Shown one piece after another: positions 13,828 to 20,511 of a DNA stretch of 24,972 nucleotides. The translations under genes and the position numbers were made by a program. Each line of letters begins with the position of its first letter. The first letter of the stretch is position 1. Under the pieces are notes generated by a model. That model was not told the origin of the DNA. It made no database searches and saw only the letters and a list, made by a program, of their open reading frames with translations. The stretch spans positions 1 to 24,972 of the IMG/VR virus record IMGVR_UViG_3300042406_000517. One strand, written 5' to 3'. Source of the DNA: a virus.

Positions 13828-14480
13828 AAGTATTAATTTTTGGTAAGAGTGATATAGGTGAAGGTATTAAACAGCTATATCCAGATACGGTAAACGTACC
13901 TAAAGAAGAATGCGATGTTAGAGATTATAATGCTATCTGTGCAACACTAGAGAAATATAAACCTGATGTAATTGTTAACTGCGCTGGAATTTCTCATGTA
14001 CAAGTGGTTAAAGATTCAAATATTAAACACTGGCAGGAAGAGATTGAAGTTAACTTGTTAGGAAGTTATTTAATTGCACGAGCATCTATTAACTGGAATG
14101 TTAAGACTATGATCTTTATTGCATCAGTTGCTGGTATGTACGGTAAACCAGAACATAGTGGTTACTCTGCATCTAAGTCTGGCGTCATCTCATTCGTACA
14201 GTCATTAGGTTTTGAGGGCTATAAAGCATATTCTGTTAGCCCTGGGCGTGTAGATACTAAGATGAGAGAAAACGATTACCCTGGTGAAGATAAGCGTACC
14301 AGACTTTCTACGCTACAAGTTGCAGAAGTGGTAAAGGAATGTATTGACGGTAATTACGAGCCAGGTGATAATATCGTTATTCGCAAAAGAGGTTTTACGA
14401 AGCTTAAGCGCGTTGATAAAGGTCAACCCTGGAAGAAGTACCTTAACGTACAACCACTGGGTGCACCTAAGCTAATCTAA
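13824..14480 (+). CDS. Short-chain dehydrogenase/reductase
   Basis: A 218-aa classical SDR. The catalytic residues are Asn52-Cys-Ala-Gly55, Ser101 and Tyr114-x3-Lys118, with Pro-Gly after Ser-Val-Ser. The N-terminal cofactor loop is Gly-Lys-Ser-Asp-Ile-Gly-Glu-Gly-Ile, a shortened form of the usual Thr-Gly-x3-Gly-x-Gly. It reduces or oxidises a carbonyl with NAD(P). Coupling to the nucleotidyltransferase gene suggests the substrate is the activated sugar (or alditol) made by that enzyme. It is followed by a TAATG junction. Confidence 0.85.
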   Translation: MKVLIFGKSDIGEGIKQLYPDTVNVPKEECDVRDYNAICATLEKYKPDVIVNCAGISHVQVVKDSNIKHWQEEIEVNLLGSYLIARASINWNVKTMIFIASVAGMYGKPEHSGYSASKSGVISFVQSLGFEGYKAYSVSPGRVDTKMRENDYPGEDKRTRLSTLQVAEVVKECIDGNYEPGDNIVIRKRGFTKLKRVDKGQPWKKYLNVQPLGAPKLI

Positions 14481-14920
14481 TGAAAATTATTTGTCATCGT
14501 GGTAATACATTTGGACCTGATCCAGATAATGAAAATAAACCCGAAGTAATTGATTATTGTATTAATCAAGGATACGATATAGAAATTGACCTCTGGGTCA
14601 ATAATAACGATCTGTATCTCGGACATGATGAGCCGACCTACCCTATTCATATGGATTATCTTGTATCAATGAAGACAAGATTGTGGATCCATTGTAAGAA
14701 TCTCCAAGCAAGCGCGGAGTTGTTTAGGTTCAGAGGCTTTAATTATTTTATGCATGATAAGGATGATTACACCCTAACATCTCATGGATATGTTTGGACA
14801 TATCCAAAGCTACAGAACGTTTTTTCTTATAATCAAATTCTACTGGATTTTTACCCTAATGTTAATTTTGAAAAATATAAGCTATTAGGCATTCATGGGG
14901 TATGTGTTGACTATGTCTAA
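14480..14920 (+). CDS. GDPD/PI-PLC-like phosphodiesterase fold protein
   Basis: A 146-aa protein with the start of a glycerophosphodiester phosphodiesterase barrel: His6-Arg7-Gly-Asn, Glu35-Ile-Asp37 and Gly-His49-Asp-Glu. These correspond to the two catalytic His and the metal-binding Glu/Asp of the family. A Leu-Trp-Ile-His-Cys-Lys-Asn strand follows. At 146 aa it is well short of the usual 230-250, so it may be a minimal barrel. Proteins of this kind occur in bacterial polysaccharide loci. It may hydrolyse a phosphodiester in a glycan or lipid, but this is inference. Confidence 0.65.
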   Translation: MKIICHRGNTFGPDPDNENKPEVIDYCINQGYDIEIDLWVNNNDLYLGHDEPTYPIHMDYLVSMKTRLWIHCKNLQASAELFRFRGFNYFMHDKDDYTLTSHGYVWTYPKLQNVFSYNQILLDFYPNVNFEKYKLLGIHGVCVDYV

Positions 14921-15653
14921 AATTTCTTTATGCTGTCCAGTTTATACCATGAGCGGTACCCGAGCTGAAAAGTTTCTAGTTGAATATCTCTCTCATTTAA
15001 TCTTTCAAACGTTTAAAGACTTTGAAGTTATTATTTCAGATCAAAGCACGTTTGATAACTTAAGATCTATAGTAGATACCTTTGACCACGTTCTTAATAT
15101 TCGATATGTACGAAATACCAGTGAGAAAAAGAACGCTGCTAACAATGTCAATAATGCTGTACGGCATGCCACAGGAGACATTGTAAAATTACTTTACATG
15201 GATGACTTCTTTGTAGATCCATTTGCGTTACAAAAGATAAGTGATGCATTTGATAATAAACCAGAAGGTAAATGGTTTATATCTGGGTTTACTCATTGCA
15301 ATGAAGATAGGTCTCAGTACTTTGATACTAGACTTCCTTGGTATGGTAACAAGCACGTGAATGGAGACAACACAACCGGTAATCCATCTAACTATGCCGT
15401 AAGACGAGACTGCGCAATCGAGATGGATGATGACTTATTGTGGATTGTAGATGGTGAATACTTCTACCGGTCTTATTACTATCATGGTGATCCTATAATG
15501 ATAGATGATGTTTTGGTTTGCTTTAGAGAACATGGTTCTTCTGCATTCCGGGACCCTAAGTTTCAAGAACTCGATGCAAAAGAAAGACAGTACTGTATCG
15601 ACAAATATAATGGTCCCATGCCAACGAAAGAAGTAGCACTGAGCTGGAAATGA
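14913..15653 (+). CDS. Family 2 glycosyltransferase
   Basis: A 246-aa GT-A protein. It opens with Ile-Ser-Leu-Cys-Cys-Pro-Val-Tyr, has Val-Ile-Ile-Ser-Asp-Gln-Ser as second strand and Leu-Tyr-Met-Asp-Asp-Asp-Phe-Phe type acidic motif (Met-Asp-Asp, about residue 95) for Mn and NDP-sugar. A later Trp-Ile-Val-Asp-Gly-Glu supplies the likely catalytic base region. I start it at 14913, overlapping the previous gene by 8 nt, because the GT2 strand begins directly there; 14895 is the alternative. It is the last island gene, 31 nt before the sliding clamp gene. Confidence 0.82.
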   Translation: MSKISLCCPVYTMSGTRAEKFLVEYLSHLIFQTFKDFEVIISDQSTFDNLRSIVDTFDHVLNIRYVRNTSEKKNAANNVNNAVRHATGDIVKLLYMDDFFVDPFALQKISDAFDNKPEGKWFISGFTHCNEDRSQYFDTRLPWYGNKHVNGDNTTGNPSNYAVRRDCAIEMDDDLLWIVDGEYFYRSYYYHGDPIMIDDVLVCFREHGSSAFRDPKFQELDAKERQYCIDKYNGPMPTKEVALSWK

Positions 15654-15656
15654 CGT

Positions 15657-15662
15657 TATAAT
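15657..15662 (+). promoter_or_regulatory. Candidate -10 box before sliding clamp gene
   Basis: TATAAT sits just after the last island gene and 23 nt before the clamp start. The upstream -35 position (TAGCAC) is poor, so a phage activator may be used. An AAGGA ribosome site and a TATTATGAAAATT start region follow. RegA regulates gene 45 in T4 through its start region, and this AU-rich start could be such a target (inference). Confidence 0.4.
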
Positions 15663-15684
15663 ATGTAATTATAAGGACTATATT

Positions 15685-16356
15685 ATGAAAATTGGAAGTG
15701 AAACTATTGCGCTGCTGAAGAACTTTGCATCGATCAATACTAATATTGTATTTAAAGAGGGTGATGCAGTTAGTACTATCTCTAATGCAAAGAATATCTT
15801 TGCTAAAGCTACTATCAAAGAAACTATTCCTAAAGAGTTTGCAATCTATGATTTGAACTCTTTACTGGCTATGTGGACGTTGACGGATAGCCAGGATATT
15901 GAGTTTGGAGATAAATGTATCGGTATTACTAGCCCGGCTGGTAAGTTTGAATACTACTATTCTAATCCTGAGATTGTAACTGCTGCTCCTACTACTGAGA
16001 TTGAGCATATCGATGTTTATAAGTTTAAAGTAACGGCTGAAGATATTCAAATGATTATGAAAGCGGCCGCTATCACCGGAGCGCCTACTGTATCGGTAAC
16101 TTGTAAGAACCAAGCAGTTGTATTATCGGTAAGTGATCGTAAAAATGATACTGCATCTAACTTTAGGAAGTCTCTTGGTACATCTTTTGATGACTTTGAT
16201 GTGTTTATTGCAGTTGAGAATCTAAAAGTTATTCCTGATGCATATGACATTACGGTTGCTAAGACCCCTAATGGTAAAGCTAAGTTCCTTCATTTCAAGC
16301 ATGAATCTAGACAACTACAATATTGGATTGCAGCAGAACCTGGTTCGGTAGTTTGA
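15685..16356 (+). CDS. 45: DNA polymerase sliding clamp (T4 gp45-like)
   Basis: A 223-aa sliding clamp, close to T4 gp45 (228 aa). It would form a trimeric ring that tethers the phage DNA polymerase and also serves late transcription. The C-terminal part with Val-Ala/Ile-Glu-Asn-Leu-Lys-Val-Ile-Pro-x-x-Tyr-Asp is the family signature (about 173-186). Identification is reinforced by the clamp loader and RegA genes that follow in T4 order. It comes 9 nt before the gp44 gene. Confidence 0.92.
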   Translation: MKIGSETIALLKNFASINTNIVFKEGDAVSTISNAKNIFAKATIKETIPKEFAIYDLNSLLAMWTLTDSQDIEFGDKCIGITSPAGKFEYYYSNPEIVTAAPTTEIEHIDVYKFKVTAEDIQMIMKAAAITGAPTVSVTCKNQAVVLSVSDRKNDTASNFRKSLGTSFDDFDVFIAVENLKVIPDAYDITVAKTPNGKAKFLHFKHESRQLQYWIAAEPGSVV

Positions 16357-16365
16357 GGGTAGCAT

Positions 16366-17298
16366 ATGAGTGAGCATTTTATCTGGGTTGAAAAATATCG
16401 CCCTAGGAAAATTGACGATTGTATCTTACCTGAGTCTCAGAAAGAGTACTTTAAGCAGATGGTTGCTAAAGGTGAGATTCAGAATATGTTGTTATGTGGT
16501 TCCGCAGGTACTGGTAAGACTACGGTAGCTAGGGCCCTGTGTGAGGAACTTCAGACCGACTATATGATCATTAACGGATCAGAAGAGTCTGGTATTGATG
16601 TATTGCGTACTAAGATTAAGCAATTTGCCTCTACGGTATCGTTTACTGGTAATACCAAGGTAGTTATCCTTGACGAAGCTGATTACTTAAACCCTAACTC
16701 TACTCAGCCTGCATTGCGCGGGTTCATCGAAGAGTTTGCAAGCAATTGTCGCTTTATTCTAACTTGTAATTTTAAGAATCGTATTATACCACCTTTGCAT
16801 TCAAGGTGTGCAGTAATTGAGTTTAAGATTCCTAACGCTGATAAGCCAACTATTGCAGCTAACTTCTTTAAGCGTGTATGTAGTATACTAGAGCAAGAAG
16901 CTATACCGTTTGATCAAAAGGTTATCGTTAAGATTGTGCAGAAGCACTTCCCTGACTTTCGTAGAACGTTAAACGAGCTTCAGCGTTATTCTCAATCTGG
17001 TTCTATTGATGAAGGTATCTTAGTTAGTGTCAGCGAAGCTAATATGAAAGAGCTTATTGATGCTATTAAAGAAAAAGACTGGAAGAAAATGCGCGCATGG
17101 GTTGTTAATAACTTAGATAACGACCCTGTATCCTTGTTCCGTAAGATCTATGATACGTTTGTACCGTTAACTAATCAAGTACCGCAACTGGTTCTAACTA
17201 TTGCTGACTATCAGTATAAGTCTGCGTTTGTTGCAGATCAAGAGATTAACTTGGTTGCATGTCTGACTGAAATTATGGCGTCTGTGGAGTTAAAATGA
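16366..17298 (+). CDS. 44: Clamp loader ATPase subunit (T4 gp44-like)
   Basis: A 310-aa AAA+ ATPase, similar in length to T4 gp44 (319). It opens with Trp-Val-Glu-Lys-Tyr-Arg-Pro-Arg, then Walker A Gly45-Ser-Ala-Gly-Thr-Gly-Lys51-Thr, Walker B Asp103-Glu-Ala-Asp106 and the arginine-finger Ser146-Arg-Cys148. Four copies with one gp62 open and load the clamp onto primer-template DNA. It ends in an ATGA junction with a small ORF. Confidence 0.96.
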   Translation: MSEHFIWVEKYRPRKIDDCILPESQKEYFKQMVAKGEIQNMLLCGSAGTGKTTVARALCEELQTDYMIINGSEESGIDVLRTKIKQFASTVSFTGNTKVVILDEADYLNPNSTQPALRGFIEEFASNCRFILTCNFKNRIIPPLHSRCAVIEFKIPNADKPTIAANFFKRVCSILEQEAIPFDQKVIVKIVQKHFPDFRRTLNELQRYSQSGSIDEGILVSVSEANMKELIDAIKEKDWKKMRAWVVNNLDNDPVSLFRKIYDTFVPLTNQVPQLVLTIADYQYKSAFVADQEINLVACLTEIMASVELK

Positions 17299-17477
17299 CA
17301 ACATTAATTAGTGAACATTATTCAGAAGATAAACTTAAGTACGCCGCAGTATTTGCTCGCGGTGGTGGTTACCGGGTATTGTGTCTAGATAGCTATTTTG
17401 AAACTCAAAAAGAATTCTTTTTTAAAGAAATTAATAAAGCTGAGGATCGCGCAGAAGACTGGATTTTAAATGAATGA
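17295..17477 (+). CDS. Small hypothetical protein between gp44 and gp62, 60 aa
   Basis: A 60-aa acidic protein with a Gly-Gly-Gly-Tyr strand turn (about 23-26), a Tyr-Phe-Glu block and a charged C-terminal helix rich in Glu and Lys. It overlaps gp44 by 4 nt and the membrane ORF by 8 nt, so it is made along with the clamp loader. I recall small uncharacterised proteins of this form in exo-T-even phages at this place. Function unknown. Confidence 0.65.
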   Translation: MTTLISEHYSEDKLKYAAVFARGGGYRVLCLDSYFETQKEFFFKEINKAEDRAEDWILNE

Positions 17478-17757
17478 ATTACTAAGACCTACATTTGAAT
17501 GGATAAAAGATGATTGGAATTCTCACCCTGTACGCTTTGCTATCGAGTTGCTTGCTTGGGGCATTAGTATTGGCTGTAGTATCACTATGGCCGCTACAGT
17601 CCCTAACCCACCGCTTCTTGTTTTGTATCCTATTTGGATTATTGGCTGCGCTTTGTATGCTTGGGCTGCTTACACTAGGAAATCATTTGGAATGCTCGCC
17701 AACTATATACTACTCACCACAATCGACACAGTCGGTTTAATTAGAATGGTAATCTAA
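17470..17757 (+). CDS. Small membrane protein inside clamp-loader operon, 95 aa
   Basis: A 95-aa protein with about three hydrophobic segments (residues about 24-43, 48-67 and 74-94) connected by short polar loops. The N-terminus starts polar and acidic (Met-Asn-Glu-Leu-Leu-Arg). It overlaps the preceding gene by 8 nt and the gp62 gene by 1 nt (TAATG). A membrane protein translated between the two halves of the clamp loader is unexpected. A role in anchoring or in host-envelope change is possible but unproved; the sequence could also be PnuC-like in layout, which I cannot verify. Confidence 0.7.
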   Translation: MNELLRPTFEWIKDDWNSHPVRFAIELLAWGISIGCSITMAATVPNPPLLVLYPIWIIGCALYAWAAYTRKSFGMLANYILLTTIDTVGLIRMVI

Positions 17758-18212
17758 TGTTCGGGGAACCTAAAGTAGAGATAGTTATTGAGCCTTATAA
17801 AGCACCAGCTATCTCGCCTTTCGATTTTATAAATGCAATCACCTATAATAAGAACGATCTTATGGTAGATGATTGGGCTGAAAAGCAATACGCTCCATAC
17901 ATTGTAAATAAAGGTCTTTCGTACGGCGCTGATACCGTAATCCAGGCAAACGAGATGAACTCTAGACCTCATCTCGATAAGAAACTCCAATTCCAATTTC
18001 TAATAAATAATATTAGGCCTAAGAAACGCTATAATAAGTGGATTAAAGCTGAGAAGATTGAATCGATAGAAGTAATTAAACAATACTATGGTTATAGCAC
18101 AGATAAAGCGCGCCAAGTACTCCCCCTTCTAGATCAATCTCAAATTGACCTGATAAAACAAAAATTAGAAAAAGGTGGAATTAATAATGTCAAACGAGTA
18201 CTTCAAGATTGA
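17757..18212 (+). CDS. 62: Clamp loader small subunit (T4 gp62-like)
   Basis: A 151-aa gp62-like protein, shorter than T4 gp62 (187). The family signature is visible: Ser-Pro-Phe-Asp-Phe-Ile-Asn-Ala-Ile-Thr-Tyr (about 20-30), Tyr-x-x-Tyr-Ile-Val-Asn-Lys-Gly-Leu-Ser-Tyr (46-57), Ala-Asn-Glu-Met-Asn, and Leu-Asp-Lys-Lys-Leu-Gln-Phe-x-Phe-Leu-Ile-Asn. It completes the gp44/62 loader. It overlaps the regA start by 26 nt, as expected for coupled expression. Confidence 0.9.
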   Translation: MFGEPKVEIVIEPYKAPAISPFDFINAITYNKNDLMVDDWAEKQYAPYIVNKGLSYGADTVIQANEMNSRPHLDKKLQFQFLINNIRPKKRYNKWIKAEKIESIEVIKQYYGYSTDKARQVLPLLDQSQIDLIKQKLEKGGINNVKRVLQD

Positions 18213-18621
18213 CTTGCCTGGATATGCACCCCTAGAAGTCCTACTTGTTCAGCCAGATGATTTTCTTAAGGTAAGAGAAACACTAACAAGAATTGGTGTC
18301 GCCTCAAGAAAAGATAAGATTCTTTTTCAATCTTGCCATATTTTACATAAACAAGGAAAATACTATATCGTTCACTTTAAGGAACTCTTTGCCTTAGATG
18401 GGAAGCAGACCGACTTAACAGAGAACGATCTAGAACGCAGAAATACAATTGCCAAGCTTCTCTCTGATTGGGAACTGGTAAAGATTATAGATGCTACAAA
18501 ATTTACCGATCTAGCCCCTCTATCGCAGATTAAAGTAATTGCGTATAAAGATAAGCACGAATGGGATCTACAAACCAAGTATAATATTGGTAGTAAAAAA
18601 AGAGTAGATTCTAACGAGTAA
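18187..18621 (+). CDS. regA: RegA translational repressor
   Basis: A 144-aa RegA (T4 RegA is 122 aa; this has about 20 extra residues, mostly at the C-terminus). The block Phe-Leu-Lys-Val-Arg-Glu-Thr-Leu-Thr-Arg-Ile-Gly-Val-Ala-Ser followed by Cys-His-Ile-Leu-His-Lys-x-Gly-Lys-Tyr-Tyr-Ile-Val-His-Phe-Lys-Glu-Leu-Phe is diagnostic. It binds AU-rich start regions of early mRNAs and blocks translation, in T4 including 45, 44 and its own. I start at 18187 because AAGGTGG precedes it; the 18175 frame start is unlikely. Confidence 0.92.
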   Translation: MSNEYFKIDLPGYAPLEVLLVQPDDFLKVRETLTRIGVASRKDKILFQSCHILHKQGKYYIVHFKELFALDGKQTDLTENDLERRNTIAKLLSDWELVKIIDATKFTDLAPLSQIKVIAYKDKHEWDLQTKYNIGSKKRVDSNE

Positions 18622-18787
18622 AAGCATATATAATAACATATCCCCGAGATGGGAACGTTACAGGCTCTTCTACCTTAGGAGCGTCTAAAGCCGGTACAAC
18701 GATAAGGTACCCCAGTAGTCGGTAAGCTGGATCAATGATACGCCTTCGGGGTATCGAATTTTAAACTCGCTTAATAGGAGAAACTAT
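18622..18787 (+). ncRNA. Putative structured leader RNA of the small-protein/hsp20 operon
   Basis: A 166-nt gap with no ORF. TATAAT (18629-18634) may be a -10 box, without a good -35. Downstream are paired elements. CCCCGA (18642-18647) can pair at long range with TCGGGG (18746-18751). GCTC/GAGC (18664-18667, 18679-18682) and GGTAC/GTACC (18693-18697, 18707-18711) lie inside. A UUCG-capped hairpin, GATAC..GTATC (18737-18741, 18751-18755), competes with the long-range helix. The AGGAG ribosome site (18776-18780) follows. The layout resembles a cis-regulatory leader or RNA thermometer, but no known riboswitch class is recognised. Confidence 0.45.
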
Positions 18788-19009
18788 ATGTTCTACGCAA
18801 ACATGGCTATCGATTCAATTCAAGACGCCAAAATTACCTTCCTCAAACAAACTGTTCAGGAAGAATCCCTTAAAAAACCTTTAGTTGATTTTGTCGAGGC
18901 ACAGCGTGTCTTTACAAAGCAAATTGCTAAGTCTGCTAGTGATGTAATTACACTGACAGCTCAAACATTTGCAAATGCAATTACAGGTACTACTAAAAAG
19001 GGAGCTTAA
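18788..19009 (+). CDS. Small helical, phasin-like protein, 73 aa
   Basis: A 73-aa helical protein with no Cys or Trp. The central part (about residues 32-62), with Phe-Val-Glu-Ala-Gln, Lys-Gln-Ile-Ala-Lys-Ser-Ala-Ser-Asp-Val-Ile-Thr-Leu, recalls phasin-type amphipathic helices that coat granules. That likeness is weak and by eye only. It has a strong AGGAG ribosome site and is separated from the hsp20 gene by one base. Being made with Hsp20 behind a structured leader, it may act in stress or protein aggregation. Confidence 0.7.
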   Translation: MFYANMAIDSIQDAKITFLKQTVQEESLKKPLVDFVEAQRVFTKQIAKSASDVITLTAQTFANAITGTTKKGA

Positions 19010-19010
19010 T

Positions 19011-19520
19011 ATGACATTATTGACGACTTTTGGTCCAGCATTCAAGGACATGGATAAATTTTTTGTTGGCTTTGATGACCAGTTTACTCGTCTTGCTAAA
19101 ATGCATGATGACATGACAAAAAATATTCCCAACTATCCCCCATACAACATTAAAAAGACAGGTGACAATACTTACGTTGTTGAAGTAGCTGTTGCTGGGT
19201 TTGCCAAACAAGATATCGAAATCGAACTTGCTGATGGTAAGATGTTAATTAAGGGTAACGTTCAGTCAAACGAAGCCGAGGAAAATTTCCTATTCAAGGG
19301 AATCGCAAATCGTGCCTTCACTCGTACTTTTGCACTCGATGATCAAGTCGAAGTACAAAATGCCGAAATGTTCAATGGTATGCTTAAGGTCTTCCTAGAG
19401 CGTATTATTCCTGAGCATAAAAAGCCAAAGAAGATCGAAGTTAAAGATACTTCAGAAGCTAAACCTAAAAAAACTAAACCCCAACTACTTACAGAAGACC
19501 CAGAAGGTCGCGACCTGTAA
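19011..19520 (+). CDS. Small heat shock protein Hsp20 (IbpA-like)
   Basis: A 169-aa small heat shock protein. The alpha-crystallin domain spans about residues 42-142, starting with Tyr-Pro-Pro-Tyr-Asn-Ile as in IbpA/IbpB. It contains the Ala-Phe-Thr-Arg-x-Phe-Ala-Leu block and Gly-Met-Leu-Lys-Val, and ends with Ile-Pro-Glu-x-Lys-Lys-Pro-Lys-Lys-Ile. A charged tail follows. It should form oligomers that hold unfolding proteins for refolding by DnaK. I choose the ATG at 19011 (GGGAG upstream) rather than the in-frame start at 18969, which lies inside the preceding gene. Hsp20 genes are common in T4-like aquatic phages. A terminator follows. Confidence 0.93.
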   Translation: MTLLTTFGPAFKDMDKFFVGFDDQFTRLAKMHDDMTKNIPNYPPYNIKKTGDNTYVVEVAVAGFAKQDIEIELADGKMLIKGNVQSNEAEENFLFKGIANRAFTRTFALDDQVEVQNAEMFNGMLKVFLERIIPEHKKPKKIEVKDTSEAKPKKTKPQLLTEDPEGRDL

Positions 19521-19524
19521 TACT

Positions 19525-19547
19525 AAGCCCCTTCGGGGGCTTTTTTT
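19525..19547 (+). terminator. Rho-independent terminator after hsp20
   Basis: AAGCCCC (19525-19531), loop TTCG and GGGGCTT (19536-19542) form a perfect 7-bp stem followed by a T-run. It is the clearest terminator in the window. Confidence 0.95.
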
Positions 19548-19574
19548 AAATTGTTCACAAGACAAGGAAAAGCT

Positions 19575-19760
19575 ATGTATAAAGAACTAGAAGCATTTGG
19601 GGGTGTACATACTCCTTCAATGTCGGATTTTTGGTCATGGGTAGAGAAAGTATTTACACCTTCCTACCAGAATGAGATAGAAATATATCTTAAAGATTGT
19701 GTTGATCATAAAGATCTTCAATCAAGAATGGATGTTTTAATTAGACGGGGGTTAATCTAA
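19575..19760 (+). CDS. Small hypothetical phage protein, 61 aa
   Basis: A 61-aa soluble protein with Trp-Ser-Trp-Val-Glu-Lys-Val-Phe (about 19-26), Tyr-x-x-Glu-Ile-Glu-x-Tyr-Leu and a basic C-terminal Leu-Ile-Arg-Arg-Gly-Leu-Ile. I start it at 19575 with AAGGAAA upstream; the frame from 19551 begins with TTG in the terminator tail. It resembles small conserved proteins of T4-like aquatic phages. It begins a chain of short genes joined by TAATG and ATGA overlaps. Confidence 0.65.
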   Translation: MYKELEAFGGVHTPSMSDFWSWVEKVFTPSYQNEIEIYLKDCVDHKDLQSRMDVLIRRGLI

Positions 19761-19843
19761 TGTTTATAAAATTACTAAATATGATGTATGAAATTAGAAA
19801 TGCAGTACGCAAAAGCCGAATGAGACATCCAAAAGGATCATGA
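19760..19843 (+). CDS. Very small basic peptide, 27 aa
   Basis: A 27-codon frame from the ATG in a TAATG junction at 19760 to a TGA that overlaps the next start (ATGA). The product has a hydrophobic first third and a basic second half (Arg-Lys-Ser-Arg-Met-Arg-His). Both junctions fit the coupling style of neighbouring genes, which is the main argument for translation. Confidence 0.4.
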   Translation: MFIKLLNMMYEIRNAVRKSRMRHPKGS

Positions 19844-20016
19844 TCTTACTTTCACTAATACCTGTTAGAAGAAAAAACTGGGTTATTAAAGCCAGTGTTT
19901 TCGATGATCAGATATTAGTGTTTTTTCATAACCCGTTAACACTTGCATATTTTTTTAAAATATTTTATAATGAAGAATGTGCTTATAAATTTATAGAAGA
20001 GATTGTTGTAACATGA
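19840..20016 (+). CDS. Small hypothetical phage protein, 58 aa
   Basis: A 58-aa frame with ATGA overlaps at both ends. It contains Ser-Val-Phe-Asp-Asp-Gln-Ile-Leu-Val-Phe (about 19-28), Asn-Pro-Leu-Thr-Leu and Phe-Tyr-Asn-Glu-Glu-x-Ala-Tyr-Lys-Phe-Ile-Glu-Glu, a pattern I associate with a short conserved protein of T4-like cyanophages. It is hydrophobic but lacks a clear transmembrane helix. Function unknown. Confidence 0.6.
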   Translation: MILLSLIPVRRKNWVIKASVFDDQILVFFHNPLTLAYFFKIFYNEECAYKFIEEIVVT

Positions 20017-20297
20017 TTAAAATTGTAAAATTAATTACTGGCGAAGAGTTGATTGCAGATGTAACGGGTGGTGATGTTTTTGTAACATTAAGTAAACCAT
20101 GCTCCTTACAAATGGTACCGTCTCGTAATAACCCAGATCAGCCTATGATGGGAATGTTTCCTTATGCCGCTTACACAGAAGATCATTCTATTGACGTTGA
20201 CGTAGATAAAATTGTCTGGGACGCAAAACCATTAAAAGAACTTTATAATCAGTATAACTCTGCTTTTGGTTCAGGTATTCAACTTGCCGGTCTATAA
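20013..20297 (+). CDS. Conserved phage protein, possible Sm-like fold, 94 aa
   Basis: A 94-aa protein opening with Ile-Val-Lys-Leu-Ile-Thr-Gly-Glu-Glu-Leu-Ile-Ala-Asp-Val. This first strand-turn-strand pattern is like that of Sm/LSm-type small beta barrels. Then Lys-Pro-Cys-x-Leu-Gln-Met and a Tyr-x-Asp/Val-rich strand, ending with an Asn-Gln-Tyr-Asn-Ser-Ala-Phe-Gly-Ser-Gly helix-tail. Equivalent proteins are common in exo-T-even phages. RNA binding would fit an Sm-like fold, but that is inference. It is coupled to both neighbours. Confidence 0.7.
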   Translation: MIKIVKLITGEELIADVTGGDVFVTLSKPCSLQMVPSRNNPDQPMMGMFPYAAYTEDHSIDVDVDKIVWDAKPLKELYNQYNSAFGSGIQLAGL

Positions 20298-20503
20298 TGT
20301 TTCATGTCATAGTACAAAATATTATGAAAGTAGTAAAAAAACCGTATTCCGTAACGTTAGTAAATCCTGTAAACACTGAAGAGTGGATTTGTGAGGATTA
20401 TAATGATATACGTATTATTGATGGTGTTGAATATGTAAAAGTACGTAAGCCCATCATGCAGCGCACAGTACTAATGCGTAAAGATGTGTTACGTAAGAAG
20501 TAA
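20297..20503 (+). CDS. Small hypothetical phage protein, 68 aa
   Basis: A 68-aa beta-rich protein with Thr-Glu-Glu-Trp-Ile-Cys-Glu-Asp (about 27-34), Ile-Arg-x-Ile-Asp-Gly-Val-Glu-Tyr-Val and a basic Val-Leu-Met-Arg-Lys-Asp tail. The start at 20297 makes a TAATG junction; the ATG at 20324 gives 59 aa and fits memory of related cyanophage proteins that start at the Lys-Val-Val-Lys-Lys-Pro. No function recognised. Confidence 0.6.
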   Translation: MFHVIVQNIMKVVKKPYSVTLVNPVNTEEWICEDYNDIRIIDGVEYVKVRKPIMQRTVLMRKDVLRKK

Positions 20504-20511
20504 CGTAACAG

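Noticed and set aside
18642-18755. A known riboswitch class (glutamine downstream-peptide type, SAM, preQ1, cobalamin)
   Set aside because: The conserved core sequences of these classes, as I know them, are not present.
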